Under the pieces are notes generated by a model that was given only the letters and a program-made list of their open reading frames with translations, was not told where the DNA came from and did no database searches. From Dechloromonas aromatica (nom. nud.) (GTDB lineage Bacteria > Pseudomonadota > Gammaproteobacteria > Burkholderiales > Rhodocyclaceae), in NCBI GenBank assembly GCA_017848965.1, contig JAFIHA010000015.1, positions 1 through 64,000 on the forward strand: DNA of 64,000 nucleotides, in the 5' to 3' direction. Shown piece by piece: positions 36,517 to 45,332 of the stretch. Positions within the stretch are counted from its first letter, which is position 1. Every line of letters starts with the position of its first letter. Both the position numbers and the translations under genes were made by a program.

Positions 36517-37828
36517 CCGGCTGCACCGTTTTGGTCTGGCCTCGCGCTTGGTCGCGCTGGCCGCGATCGCCGCCCTGCTGGTCAGCACGGTCGGCGGCTG
36601 GATCTTGCGGCAGAGCGTGCAGGGCACCCTGCTCCGGCATTTCGAGCAACGCCTCGCAGAACGGACCGAGCGACTGCTCGCCGGTTTCTCCGTCCTGCCC
36701 GGCAGCAGCCAGATCCACTGGCTCGGGCGCAGCAACGACGAATTCGGCCGCATCTTCTCCGGCTGGTACTGGCAGTTGGAAGGCAGCGGCGAACTGCAGG
36801 CTTCGCGCTCGCTGTGGGACAGCCGCCTGGATACCGCTAGCAACCGGCCCGTACCCGGCAACCCCGAGCTGCGGCAGGGGGTCGACCCGCAAGGACTGGC
36901 CGTCATGGGCATCGTCCGCGTCATCGAAGTGGATGGACAAGCGGCCCACCTGCACGTCTATGGCCCGGCCGCCGAGATCGCCAGCGAACTCGATCGCCTC
37001 GACCGCATCCTGCTCCTCACCCAACTCGGCCTGATCGTCTCGCTGCTGCTCACCAGCATCCTGCAGGTCCGTCTCGGACTGCTGCCGCTGCGCCGGCTAC
37101 GCGACCGGCTGGCGGCGGTGCGCACCGGCAGCGCCGCCAGCGTCGGCAACGACTACGGCCCGGAACTGGCGCCGCTGGCCCAGGAACTCGACCTGGTGCT
37201 GGCCCGCAACGCGCGCATCGTCGACCGCGCCCGCGGCCACGCCGCCGACCTCAGCCACGCGCTGAAAAAGCCGCTGTCGCTGCTCGCCGCCGATAGCGAA
37301 CTGCAGCGCAATGCCCTGTTGCGCCAGCAGGTCGGCGCCATGACCCAGTTGATCGACCGCCACCTGGCCCGCGCCGGCAGCGGTGCCGGCAGCGTCCGCC
37401 AGGTGGCGGTCGGCGACTGCATCGACAGCCTGATCGGCCTGATGCAGCGCCTGCACCGCGAACGCGGCCTGAGCTGGCAGCTCGACGTCAACCGCGACCT
37501 GCACTGGCGGGGCGAACAGACCGATTTCGAGGAAATGCTCGGCAACCTGCTCGACAACGCCGGCAAATGGGCAAGATCGCGGGTCAGCGTGCGCGCCCGC
37601 CGGCAGCACGACGAAGTCGTCGTCGAAATCGGCGACGACGGCCCCGGCCTGTCGGCGGAACAGATCCGCGAAACCGGCGTACGCGGCCGACGCTTCGACG
37701 AAGACGTCGAAGGCAGCGGCCTCGGCCTGGCGATCACCGGCGACATCGCCGAAACCTACGCAGGCGAGCTGAGCCTCGGCCGTTCACCGCTCGGCGGCCT
37801 GCTCGCCTGCCTGCGACTACCGGGCTGA
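36506..37828 (+). CDS. Sensor histidine kinase (PhoQ-like)
   Basis: The 440-residue inner-membrane kinase has membrane helices at about 12-32 and 172-195 around a periplasmic sensor domain of about 140 residues. The phospho-acceptor box reads DLSHALKKPLSLL (His about 250), the variant seen in PhoQ-type kinases. NLLDNAGKWA and DDGPGLSAEQ, GSGLGLAI form the ATP-binding boxes. It is translated from an 11-base overlap with the regulator. The downstream gene has a PmrA-like box, so envelope modification is a plausible output (inference). Confidence 0.9.
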   Translation: MPSSRLHRFGLASRLVALAAIAALLVSTVGGWILRQSVQGTLLRHFEQRLAERTERLLAGFSVLPGSSQIHWLGRSNDEFGRIFSGWYWQLEGSGELQASRSLWDSRLDTASNRPVPGNPELRQGVDPQGLAVMGIVRVIEVDGQAAHLHVYGPAAEIASELDRLDRILLLTQLGLIVSLLLTSILQVRLGLLPLRRLRDRLAAVRTGSAASVGNDYGPELAPLAQELDLVLARNARIVDRARGHAADLSHALKKPLSLLAADSELQRNALLRQQVGAMTQLIDRHLARAGSGAGSVRQVAVGDCIDSLIGLMQRLHRERGLSWQLDVNRDLHWRGEQTDFEEMLGNLLDNAGKWARSRVSVRARRQHDEVVVEIGDDGPGLSAEQIRETGVRGRRFDEDVEGSGLGLAITGDIAETYAGELSLGRSPLGGLLACLRLPG

Positions 37829-37852
37829 GGCACAATAGCGCTCCCGGACGAA

Positions 37853-37869
37853 CTTAATGGCCGTTTAAT
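37853..37869 (+). promoter_or_regulatory. PmrA/QseB-type direct-repeat box upstream of the LtaS-like gene
   Basis: CTTAAT-GGCCG-TTTAAT fits YTTAAK-N5-YTTAAK exactly and lies 44 bp before the ATG at 37914, in the 85-bp gap after the kinase gene. It is the second such box in 10 kb. The regulators encoded at 32084 or 35848 are the candidate binders. Confidence 0.6.
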
Positions 37870-37913
37870 CGATCTGATCCAGACTTTTCCGGCCCGCTTC
37901 CAACGAGATTTCC

Positions 37914-39920
37914 ATGCCTCAAGCCGCAATTCCCGCCTCCCCTATCTCCCGTCTCTGGCAACGCCTCGATTTCTGCGGCCCCTACGCCGGCATCGCCATG
38001 CTCTTCCTGGTCGGCCTGCCGCTGCTGTCGCTGTCGCGCGCGGCGCTGATGCTGTGGCAGTCGGAACGGGTCGCCGCCACCGGCATCTGGAGCACGATGC
38101 TGCTGCAGGGCGTGCGTGTCGACGTGATCCAGCTTTCCCTGCTCGCCCTGCCCCTGCTGCTGCTTGCCCCGCTGCTCGCCGGCAAGCGCCTGTGGCCGGC
38201 CTGGCGCAAGCTGAACGTCGCCTGGATGACGCTAGCGATCGCCGCCCTGGCGCTGCTCGAGATCGCCTCGCCGGCCTTCATCAACGAATACGACAGCCGG
38301 CCGAACCGGCTCTTCGTCGAATACCTGAAATACCCCAACGAAGTCGTCGCCATGCTGTGGAGCGGCTTCCGCCTGCACCTGGTCGGCGGCCTGCTGGTCA
38401 CCAGCCTGCTCGGCTGGTCGGCGTGGCGGATCATGCGTGCCTGGCAACGGCGCGAGGCGCCGTGGTCGGGCTGGAAACTGTGGCTGAGCTGGCCGCTGCT
38501 GGTGCTGATCTGCGCCCTGGCGATCCGTTCCAGCCTGCAGCACCGGCCGGCCAACCCGGCCACCTTCGCGCTCACCGCCGACCCGATGGTCAATACGTTG
38601 ATCCTGAATTCCGCCTGGTCGGTGACGCACGCGATCTACGGCATGCAGCACGAGGCCAATTCGAGCGAGATCTACGGCAAGATGGAAAGCGCCGACATGC
38701 TCGCCGAGTTCCGCCAGGCCCGTAGCGCGCTCGGCAACCCGCACCCGCTGGTGGGCGACCCGGAAATCCCGACCCTGGTGGACCAGCAGGCAACGCTACG
38801 CCGCAGCAAGCCGCTGAATCTGGTGATCATCCTCGAGGAAAGCCTGGGCGCGACCTTCGTTCAGTCGCTCGGCGGCGTCCCGGTGACGCCCAACCTGGAA
38901 AAGCTGAAGGAACAAGGCTGGTGGTTCGAGCAGCTCTACGCCACCGGCACCCGCTCGATCCGCGGCATCGAGGCGGTGACCACCGGCTTCCTGCCGACGC
39001 CGGCGCAAGCCGTCGTCAAGCTGTCGCTGGCCCAGCGCAATTTTGCGACGCTGGCTTCCATCCTCGGCCGCCACGGTTACGAATCGGAGTTCATCTACGG
39101 CGGCGAAGCGCATTTCGACAACATGCGCGGCTTCTTCACCGGCAACGGTTTCACTCACATCACCGAACAGAAGGACTTCAAGAACCCGAAGTTCGTCGCC
39201 GGCTGGGGCGTTTCCGACGAAGACCTGTTCGACAAGACGCACGAGCGCCTGAACGCCAAGCACGCCGAGGGCCAGCCCAGCTTCACGCTGGTGTTCACCT
39301 CGACCAACCATTCGCCCTTCGACTTCCCCGACGGCCGTATCGAGCTTTACGAGCAACCCAGGGCGACCGACAACAACGCCGTCAAATACACCGACCATGC
39401 CCTCGGCGAGTTCATCGCCAAGGCCAAGGCCAGTCCCTACTGGCAGGACACCCTGTTCGTCGTCGTCGCCGACCACGACATCCGCGTGCGTGGCGACAGC
39501 ATGGTACCGGTCGAGCGCTTCCACATCCCCGGCCTGATCCTCGGCGCCGACCTCAAACCGAAGCGGGTGAAGACCGTCGCCAGCCAGATCGACCTGGCGC
39601 CGACGCTGCTCTCGCTGATGGGCGTCGACACCAAACACCCGATGCCGGGTCGCGACCTGACGCGCGAAGCCGACGACCTGCCTGGCCGGGCGATGATGCA
39701 GTACGAGCAGAATTACGGCTGGATGGAAGGCAACCAGGTCGTCGTCCTGCGCCCGGAAAAAACCCCGGCCTTCGCCCACTATGACCGCCAGACAAAGCGC
39801 CTGAGCGCCGCCGAGGCGCCGCCCGCCGATGGCGACGCCCTAGCTAAACGGGCGCTGGCGCACGCGCTGCTGCCGGCCTGGCTGTACCGCGAACAGCGCT
39901 ACCGGCTGCCCGAGAAATAA
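37914..39920 (+). CDS. LtaS-like sulfatase/alkaline-phosphatase superfamily membrane enzyme
   Basis: About five N-terminal membrane helices (residues 20-210) carry a large periplasmic catalytic domain of the lipoteichoic-acid-synthase/sulfatase superfamily. Metal and catalytic landmarks are VIILEESLG, the nucleophile region ATGTRSIRGIEA (about 343), FTSTNHSPFDFP and VVADHDIRVRG. In Gram-negatives this family includes phosphoglycerol and related envelope-modifying transferases; the exact substrate is unknown. At 668 residues it is of typical length. Its 3' end overlaps the convergent cobC by 22 bases. Confidence 0.87.
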   Translation: MPQAAIPASPISRLWQRLDFCGPYAGIAMLFLVGLPLLSLSRAALMLWQSERVAATGIWSTMLLQGVRVDVIQLSLLALPLLLLAPLLAGKRLWPAWRKLNVAWMTLAIAALALLEIASPAFINEYDSRPNRLFVEYLKYPNEVVAMLWSGFRLHLVGGLLVTSLLGWSAWRIMRAWQRREAPWSGWKLWLSWPLLVLICALAIRSSLQHRPANPATFALTADPMVNTLILNSAWSVTHAIYGMQHEANSSEIYGKMESADMLAEFRQARSALGNPHPLVGDPEIPTLVDQQATLRRSKPLNLVIILEESLGATFVQSLGGVPVTPNLEKLKEQGWWFEQLYATGTRSIRGIEAVTTGFLPTPAQAVVKLSLAQRNFATLASILGRHGYESEFIYGGEAHFDNMRGFFTGNGFTHITEQKDFKNPKFVAGWGVSDEDLFDKTHERLNAKHAEGQPSFTLVFTSTNHSPFDFPDGRIELYEQPRATDNNAVKYTDHALGEFIAKAKASPYWQDTLFVVVADHDIRVRGDSMVPVERFHIPGLILGADLKPKRVKTVASQIDLAPTLLSLMGVDTKHPMPGRDLTREADDLPGRAMMQYEQNYGWMEGNQVVVLRPEKTPAFAHYDRQTKRLSAAEAPPADGDALAKRALAHALLPAWLYREQRYRLPEK

Positions 39921-40432
39921 TTGAGTCGGGTCAGGCTGCCGTAGTCAGGCGCTGGCCGGCGCTGGGCTGCCGCCAGCGTTTCTCCGGCAGCCGCGGCGAG
40001 CAACACGCGGATCGCGCCGGCGTGGGTGACCAGCAGATGCGCTCCGGCCGGCAGTTCATCGACGAAGGCGAGCACGCGCCGCTGCAACTGGCGCGGCGCT
40101 TCGCCGCCGGGCGGCGCGTAGCCGTCAACGTCGGCGGCCCAGGCATCGAGTTCGGCGCGCGCGATGTCGTCCCACGGACGACCTTCCCAGGCGCCGAAAT
40201 CCAGTTCCATCAGCCGCGCATCGAGCCGCGGCGCCGGCTGCAGGGCTTCGGCCAGCGTCCGGCAGCGCTGCAGCGGGCTGCTCCAGAGCGGCAACCCCGG
40301 CGGCAGTTCGCGGCGCAGGCGGTCAACAATCGGCGCCGGATCTTCGGCCGCGACATCGAGCTGACCGTAACAGACGCCGGGCGCGATCAGCGGCCGCGGG
40401 TGGCGCACCAGGTACAGCGTCAGCGCGGCCAT
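39899..40432 (-). CDS. cobC: Alpha-ribazole phosphatase-like histidine phosphatase
   Basis: This 177-residue histidine phosphatase has its nucleophile in LYLVRHPRP and a second His in LLVTHAGAIRVLL. CYGQLDVA and ELDFGAWEGRPW match alpha-ribazole phosphatases, which remove the phosphate during lower-ligand/nucleotide-loop assembly of cobalamin. The canonical RHG motif reads RHP, as in some members. It overlaps cobS by 13 bases and is the last gene of the riboswitch-led cobT-cobS-cobC operon. Confidence 0.87.
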   Translation of the reverse strand: MAALTLYLVRHPRPLIAPGVCYGQLDVAAEDPAPIVDRLRRELPPGLPLWSSPLQRCRTLAEALQPAPRLDARLMELDFGAWEGRPWDDIARAELDAWAADVDGYAPPGGEAPRQLQRRVLAFVDELPAGAHLLVTHAGAIRVLLAAAAGETLAAAQRRPAPDYGSLTRLNYFSGSR

Positions 40433-41181
40433 TGCGCGAGCAGCCCGAGGTAGAAGGCAATTTCGGCGAGCTGTTGGGTGGCACCCAGGCAATCGCCGGT
40501 GTAGCCGCCCAGCCAGCGGTGGAACTTGGCCGCCAGCCAGGCCGTCGCCAGCAGCGCCAGCAGCAGGCCGGCCACCGCTTGCGGCCAAGGAAGGCAGAGT
40601 AACGGCGCCAGCGCGAACGCCAGGGCGAACAGCAGCGCCCCCCCAGTCAGGCGTTGGGCCAGCTGCCTGGCCTTGGACTGATCGTCGTCGCGCGCGTAGT
40701 CCATGCTCGCCAGCAACAGCGTCGCGCAACCGCGCGACCAGGCATGGCCGGCGAGCAGCGCCGCCGGCACCAGCGCCGGATCGAGCGCCGCCAGCAATAC
40801 GAACTTGCCGGTCAGCCCCAGCCACAGCGCGACCACGCCGTAACTACCGACCCGCGAATCCTTCATGATTTCCAGGATGCGCGACTTCTCCCAGCCACCG
40901 CCGAGACCGTCGGCGGTGTCGGACAGGCCGTCCTCGTGGAAGGCGCCGGTGGCGTACAGCGTCGCCGCCATCGCCAGCAACACCGCCACCGGCTGCGGCC
41001 AGATCTGGAGCGCCGCCAGGTAGACCAACGCGGCGATGCCGCCGACGACCAGGCCGACCGCCGGCAGCCAGCGCGCCGAATGCTGCAGTGCCTCGGCCGA
41101 ATGACCAACCCAGGCCGGCACCGGCAGCCGGGTGAAGAAACGCAGGGCGCCGAGGAAGTAATCGAGCTCGCGGCGCAGCAT
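40420..41181 (-). CDS. cobS: Adenosylcobinamide-GDP ribazoletransferase
   Basis: CobS joins adenosylcobinamide-GDP and alpha-ribazole (phosphate) to make adenosylcobalamin (phosphate) in the inner membrane. The 253-residue protein has several membrane helices and the conserved acidic motif AFHEDGLSDTADGLGGGW. FFTRLPVP at the N-terminus and RDDDQSK further on are also family marks. It starts 2 bp after the end of cobT. Confidence 0.93.
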   Translation of the reverse strand: MLRRELDYFLGALRFFTRLPVPAWVGHSAEALQHSARWLPAVGLVVGGIAALVYLAALQIWPQPVAVLLAMAATLYATGAFHEDGLSDTADGLGGGWEKSRILEIMKDSRVGSYGVVALWLGLTGKFVLLAALDPALVPAALLAGHAWSRGCATLLLASMDYARDDDQSKARQLAQRLTGGALLFALAFALAPLLCLPWPQAVAGLLLALLATAWLAAKFHRWLGGYTGDCLGATQQLAEIAFYLGLLAQWPR

Positions 41182-41183
41182 GG

Positions 41184-42227
41184 CTAACCGGCGACGCCGG
41201 CCGACTCGAAACTGGCCATTTCGTTGAGGAAGGCGACCGCCGCCTGGACCAGCGGAAAAGCCAGCGCGGCGCCGGTACCTTCGCCCAGGCGCAGGCCCAG
41301 GTCGAGCAGTGGCTCGGCCTGCAAGGCCTGCAACTGGGCACGGTGGCCGGGCTCGGCCGAATGGTGGCAGAAGACGCAGTAGTCGAGCAAGGCCGGTTCG
41401 AGGCGCGCGGCGACCAGCGCCGCCGCGCCGACGATGAAGCCGTCGATGAGCAGCACCATCTTCGCTTCCGCCGCCGCCAGCATGGCGCCGGCCATGGTCG
41501 CCATCTCGAAGCCGCCGAACTCGGCGAGCACGGCAAAGGGGTCGTCGTCGCCGCCTGCGGCGCGATAGCGGGTCAGCGCCTGCTCCAGCAGCGCCTGCTT
41601 GCGCGCCAGCCCCGCGTCGTCGAGGCCGGTGCCGCGCCCGACGCAATCGGCCAGCGGCACGCCGGTCAGGCAGTGGGTGATCAAGGACGCCGAGGCGGTG
41701 TTGCCAATGCCCATCTCGCCGAAACCGACCACCTGGCAGCCCGCGGCCGCCAGCCCGAAGACCACGCCGGCGCCCTGCTCGATCGCCTGCGCGCATTGCG
41801 CCGCCGTCATCGCCGGGGTTTCCAGGTAATTGGCCGTGCCCGGCGCCACCTTGAGATCGATCAGGCCTTCACGCGGGCCGCCGAAATCGTGCGCCACGCC
41901 GGCATCGACCACCGCCAGGCCGAGACCGTTCTGGCGCGCAAAGACGTTGATCGCCGCGCCGCCGGCGAGGAAGTTCTCGACCATCTGCCAGGTCACGTCC
42001 TGCGGATAGGCCGAGACGCCGGCCCTGGCGGCGCCGTGATCGCCGGCGAAGACCAGCATCTGCGGCCGCTCGAGCGACGGCGTCAGCGTCTGCTGGATCA
42101 GGCCGATGCGTACCGCAAGCGACTCCAGTTGCCCGAGCGAGCCGGGCGGCTTGGTCTTGCGGTCGACCTTGTGTCTGAGCGAATTTTCAATGCCCCGGTC
42201 GGGGGCGACGATTGCGAAGGAATGCAT
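41184..42227 (-). CDS. cobT: Nicotinate-nucleotide-dimethylbenzimidazole phosphoribosyltransferase
   Basis: CobT makes alpha-ribazole phosphate from nicotinate mononucleotide and 5,6-dimethylbenzimidazole. Its 347 residues include [45 protein letters not shown] and the catalytic Glu in [11 protein letters not shown] (about 319). ATG 42227 is preceded by GGAGAATCGG. A longer frame upstream would run into the terminator of the riboswitch leader. The BluB enzyme encoded at 55599 would supply its dimethylbenzimidazole. Confidence 0.95.
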   Translation of the reverse strand: MHSFAIVAPDRGIENSLRHKVDRKTKPPGSLGQLESLAVRIGLIQQTLTPSLERPQMLVFAGDHGAARAGVSAYPQDVTWQMVENFLAGGAAINVFARQNGLGLAVVDAGVAHDFGGPREGLIDLKVAPGTANYLETPAMTAAQCAQAIEQGAGVVFGLAAAGCQVVGFGEMGIGNTASASLITHCLTGVPLADCVGRGTGLDDAGLARKQALLEQALTRYRAAGGDDDPFAVLAEFGGFEMATMAGAMLAAAEAKMVLLIDGFIVGAAALVAARLEPALLDYCVFCHHSAEPGHRAQLQALQAEPLLDLGLRLGEGTGAALAFPLVQAAVAFLNEMASFESAGVAG

Positions 42228-42242
42228 CCGATTCTCCAAAAG

Positions 42243-42288
42243 CGAAAGGGCCTCGTGCCCGCATCGTCCAGACGCGAACACGAAGCCC
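42243..42288 (-). terminator. Terminator-type expression platform of the cobT riboswitch
   Basis: On the minus strand GGGCTTCGTG (42288-42279) pairs with CACGAGGCCC (42257-42248) with one mismatch, and TTTCGCTTTT follows. It lies between the B12 aptamer and the cobT ribosome site, as expected for a transcription-attenuating expression platform. Confidence 0.55.
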
Positions 42289-42311
42289 TGTCCACAGGCT
42301 TTCTGTTTTTC

Positions 42312-42468
42312 CGTCCGACAGGTCTTCTGGCTCCCGGATCGTCCCCCTGACCGCCCCTTCCCGGAGCGTCTGTTTCCGCTCGTAGTGGCTTATTGCGATG
42401 GGGTCCCCGGTTACAGCGGCGGGCCCGCCCCGGAATTGAGTTGTCTCGCACCGGGTTCCGTTTTGTCG
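42312..42468 (-). ncRNA. Cobalamin (B12) riboswitch upstream of cobT
   Basis: Read on the minus strand the leader contains the B12-element blocks in order: CGGTGCGAGA, GGGCGGGCCCGCCGCTGTAA, AAGCCACTA, CCGGGAAGGGG and GGGAGCCAGAAGACCTGTC. These match the conserved core of AdoCbl riboswitches. It lies 85 bp upstream of cobT and should repress cobTSC when cobalamin is plentiful. Bounds are approximate. Confidence 0.9.
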
Positions 42469-42494
42469 AACGCGGCGATTATACCCGCGCCACG

Positions 42495-44066
42495 CTAGCC
42501 GACGACCAGCGACGGCGCCATGCGGGCGAGGATCTCCCGCGCCGGCAAGCGGATTTCGGGCGCCACATCGTTGAGCAGCTCGGCGTTGCCGGCCACCGCC
42601 GCCACCAGGGCGGCACGCACCGGCTGCAGGGACTCGCCAATGCCGGACGCGTCCAGCTCGGCCAGGACGCGCTCGCCGACCTGCAATTCCACGGCAGATG
42701 GCAGCATGGCCACGATTTCCCGCAAATACGCCGGAGCCGCAGCGACTTGCTCTTGCTGCGCGGCGAACAATCGACGGATTTCGCCCATCAGTTCATCCGC
42801 CGTAGCAATGTGCGCCGCTTGAGACGGCGCCGGCTCGGCGCAGCGCAGCGCATCCGGAACGACGCCCGGATCGAGGCTGAAGTAGGCATGCAGAAATCCG
42901 ACCAGCCGCATCAACCTGCGCCGCGCACGTCGACCAGCGCGCATCAGATACCAGATGTTGAAGAAACGTTCGGCGACCTGGAAAGCCATGCGCTTACCCT
43001 GCCCAGCCTTGACCTTTTCAACGATGCCAGCTTGCGCCAGACGATCGAGCTGGGCCGAGGCCTGGTTGACACTCCAGCCCAGGGCATCGGCAAGCTGACG
43101 GGCACTCATCGGGTTCCAGTGCACGGCCAGCTTGTCGAGCAGCAGTTGCGCCTGTGCTGGCATTTCGTCGAAACGAGCCTTGTACTGGGGCGTCACTTCA
43201 TCGAGCAGACTCTCGAGATCGGCGCACACATCGCTGTCGAATCCCTTCGACAACACGCCGTAGACCAGCACGGCGAGACGCGGGTTGCCGCCAGTCAGCG
43301 TATGCAGCACGCGCATGCGCCCGACATCCTCCTGGACTCGCCTGATCAGCGCTTCGGCACCGTGCCGGCGAGCGAGGTTGACGATGATCTCGCGCATTTC
43401 GTCTTCGCTGAGACCACGTAGTTCGTCGATGCGGAAGAAATCATAGAAAGCGCGGCCGTAGTCGTAGCTGGCTTCCAGTGCCCGGCTGCTGGCGCCGATC
43501 AGCATCAGTCGCGGATATTCCTGCAGGGCTTCGCGCAAGGCCCAATCCTTGTCCTTGAGGCGATCGAGAATCAAGTCGATGTTGTCGACGAGCAGGATCA
43601 GCCGGCGCCCCAGCTTTTCCGCGATACGCAACAAGGTTTGCAGGGCTCCTTCGCCATCCTTGCGGTCGAGACGCTCGACTTCTGCATCGATGGCGTTCAT
43701 TTCGGCAGTGCGACCGTGGCTTTCCAGGTAATCGCCCAGGGCGTCGAGGCAGTTGAGCCAGAAATCGGCCAGACTGCCGACGTTGTACTGTTCTTCCGGG
43801 AAAACCAGGGGTATCCAGGCGGCGGCGAGTTCCTCGTCGTCATCGACGGCAATCGCCAGGCGGCGCAGCAGGGTGGATTTGCCCATGCCGCGTTGGCCGA
43901 GAATCAGCCGGTGTTGGGGGCGGGTACCCGGCTTCTCGCGACGAAAATCGTCGATGAACCGGGCGAGCAGTTTCGGGCGGGCGACGTAGTAGGTGCGCAC
44001 CTCGTCGCGGCTCCACAGCGCCGGGTTATAGAGGGCGGAACGTTTCAGGGCGGTATCCAGACTCAT
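42495..44066 (-). CDS. P-loop ATPase of AAA/STAND type, second gene of a two-ATPase operon
   Basis: The 523-residue protein has an AAA/ATPase-type core with Walker A GQRGMGKSTLLRRL (about 55-68), Walker B LILLVDNIDLIL (about 155), a sensor-like LMLIGASSRAL and TGGNPRLAVLVYGV, which is typical of STAND/archaeal-type ATPases. A winged-helix region (about 325-380; ADALGWSVNQASAQLDRLAQ) and a helical C-terminus follow. No effector domain was recognised. Start ATG 44066 overlaps the upstream ATPase gene's stop by four bases. The operon lies between cobT and cobU but has no cobalamin link in sequence. Confidence 0.75.
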   Translation of the reverse strand: MSLDTALKRSALYNPALWSRDEVRTYYVARPKLLARFIDDFRREKPGTRPQHRLILGQRGMGKSTLLRRLAIAVDDDEELAAAWIPLVFPEEQYNVGSLADFWLNCLDALGDYLESHGRTAEMNAIDAEVERLDRKDGEGALQTLLRIAEKLGRRLILLVDNIDLILDRLKDKDWALREALQEYPRLMLIGASSRALEASYDYGRAFYDFFRIDELRGLSEDEMREIIVNLARRHGAEALIRRVQEDVGRMRVLHTLTGGNPRLAVLVYGVLSKGFDSDVCADLESLLDEVTPQYKARFDEMPAQAQLLLDKLAVHWNPMSARQLADALGWSVNQASAQLDRLAQAGIVEKVKAGQGKRMAFQVAERFFNIWYLMRAGRRARRRLMRLVGFLHAYFSLDPGVVPDALRCAEPAPSQAAHIATADELMGEIRRLFAAQQEQVAAAPAYLREIVAMLPSAVELQVGERVLAELDASGIGESLQPVRAALVAAVAGNAELLNDVAPEIRLPAREILARMAPSLVVG

Positions 44067-45226
44067 GCTGCCAACCTCCGTTGCCAGAAAACGCGCAGCC
44101 ATTCCAGCCTGAAAGCGTAGCGTCCCTCCCGTTCAATCAGGTAGCCATCACTGGTCAGCACTTCGAGCAGGTAGTTGAGCGTCTTGTCGCGTGCCGCCGG
44201 ATCGCCGATGACGGCTGCCATCGCCTGCTCCAGGTTGTCTCGGGTGTTGCCTGCGCTCGATCGGCAGATTTGGGTCAAAATCCTTGCCGCATGCCCCGCT
44301 TCTGGCTGGCCAAGCTCCTCGTCCAGTCGCTGGCGCCAGTAGTCGAAGTGATTTCGATAACCCATGCCCAGCAGTTTCTCGAACACCCGCTCGACCATTG
44401 CCGCATCCGGCGTTCTACCGCTTTCCACGCATTCTTCGCGCAAGTGTTCGAACATCAGTTGCAGGTAGTAAGGTACCGGCCAGCCTACCCGCCGGACGAT
44501 GACTGCACGCAAACCTTCGTCAAGATCGATGGCGTAGCTCCTGGCAAGTTCACCTAAAAAGCGAAGAGCGCTTTCCTCGCTGAATGCATCAAGCGGAAAA
44601 GGCTCAAGGTCGTTGATCGTATCGCTCAGGCCCAACCGGGCGGCGAGCGTGTCCAGACCGATGGAACCGGCAAGCAACCATTTGATCCGCCGGTAGTGGG
44701 TTTGCCGCAGATCGCGCAGCCAATAGAGAAAGGCCCGCGCCCGACGACGACCGTCATCGCCCTGTTGCAGCAGGTTGATGATGAAGACGGGAAGTTCATC
44801 GACACACACCAGCCAGTCGTCGCCGCCATCCGCCAGTGCCTTGCCCAGTTCCTCGCCGGCCTCGCGCCAGCTTTCGGGCCGAGCTTCGTGCCAATCGATA
44901 CCCAATGCCCCCAACTTGACGCTTTTGATCTTGTCGAACAAGGCCTTCCGCCGCTGTTCGATGGTGTGCTCGGTCGCCAGTGCCTTGAACAATTCGCGGA
45001 TGCAGTCGCTCTCGTTTTCACACTTGGCAAAACTGCAATGTACGGCGTAGCGCCCATGCTGCCGGGCAGTGGCACACAAGCGCAGGATCAGCGAAGTCTT
45101 GCCGATGCGCCGTGGCGCAAGCATCAGCAGGTGGCTCCCCGCCAGCTTGCGCCAGGCGCGCGCCTGCTCCTGCTCACGGTCGAAAAAGTCCTCACCTTCC
45201 ACCGGATTACCGACACTGATTTTCAT
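44063..45226 (-). CDS. P-loop ATPase, first gene of a two-ATPase operon
   Basis: The 387-residue protein resembles ATP-binding proteins of the AAA/ATPase_2 kind: DFFDREQEQARAW, Walker A APRRIGKTSLILRL (about 37-50), Walker B DWLVCVDELPVFI (about 137), a sensor-like WLLAGSIGLDTL and VGWPVPYYLQLMFEHLREE, with a C-terminal winged-helix-like end. ATG 45226 is taken; an upstream in-frame extension to 45295 would be encoded by AT-rich promoter DNA. It is followed by the second ATPase with an ATGA overlap. Function is unknown. Confidence 0.75.
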   Translation of the reverse strand: MKISVGNPVEGEDFFDREQEQARAWRKLAGSHLLMLAPRRIGKTSLILRLCATARQHGRYAVHCSFAKCENESDCIRELFKALATEHTIEQRRKALFDKIKSVKLGALGIDWHEARPESWREAGEELGKALADGGDDWLVCVDELPVFIINLLQQGDDGRRRARAFLYWLRDLRQTHYRRIKWLLAGSIGLDTLAARLGLSDTINDLEPFPLDAFSEESALRFLGELARSYAIDLDEGLRAVIVRRVGWPVPYYLQLMFEHLREECVESGRTPDAAMVERVFEKLLGMGYRNHFDYWRQRLDEELGQPEAGHAARILTQICRSSAGNTRDNLEQAMAAVIGDPAARDKTLNYLLEVLTSDGYLIEREGRYAFRLEWLRVFWQRRLAA

Positions 45227-45254
45227 CGCCGTCTCACAACAGAAATTTTGTACA

Positions 45255-45286
45255 ATTATTTTGTTGTAAAAATTTTTTGCTGTAAA
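45255..45286 (-). promoter_or_regulatory. AT-rich promoter region with tandem 16-bp repeats before the ATPase pair
   Basis: Two abutting 16-bp units, ATTATTTTGTTGTAAA (45255-45270) and AATTTTTTGCTGTAAA (45271-45286), match at 13 of 16 positions. On the minus strand they offer TTTACA-type -35 hexamers for the ATPase operon starting at 45226. The AT content stands out against the GC-rich surroundings. They may be a regulator-binding repeat or promoter elements. Confidence 0.5.
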
Positions 45287-45332
45287 GCTATTCACTGCTC
45301 AAACCTTCACTAAAAACAAGGGAGACGCCACA

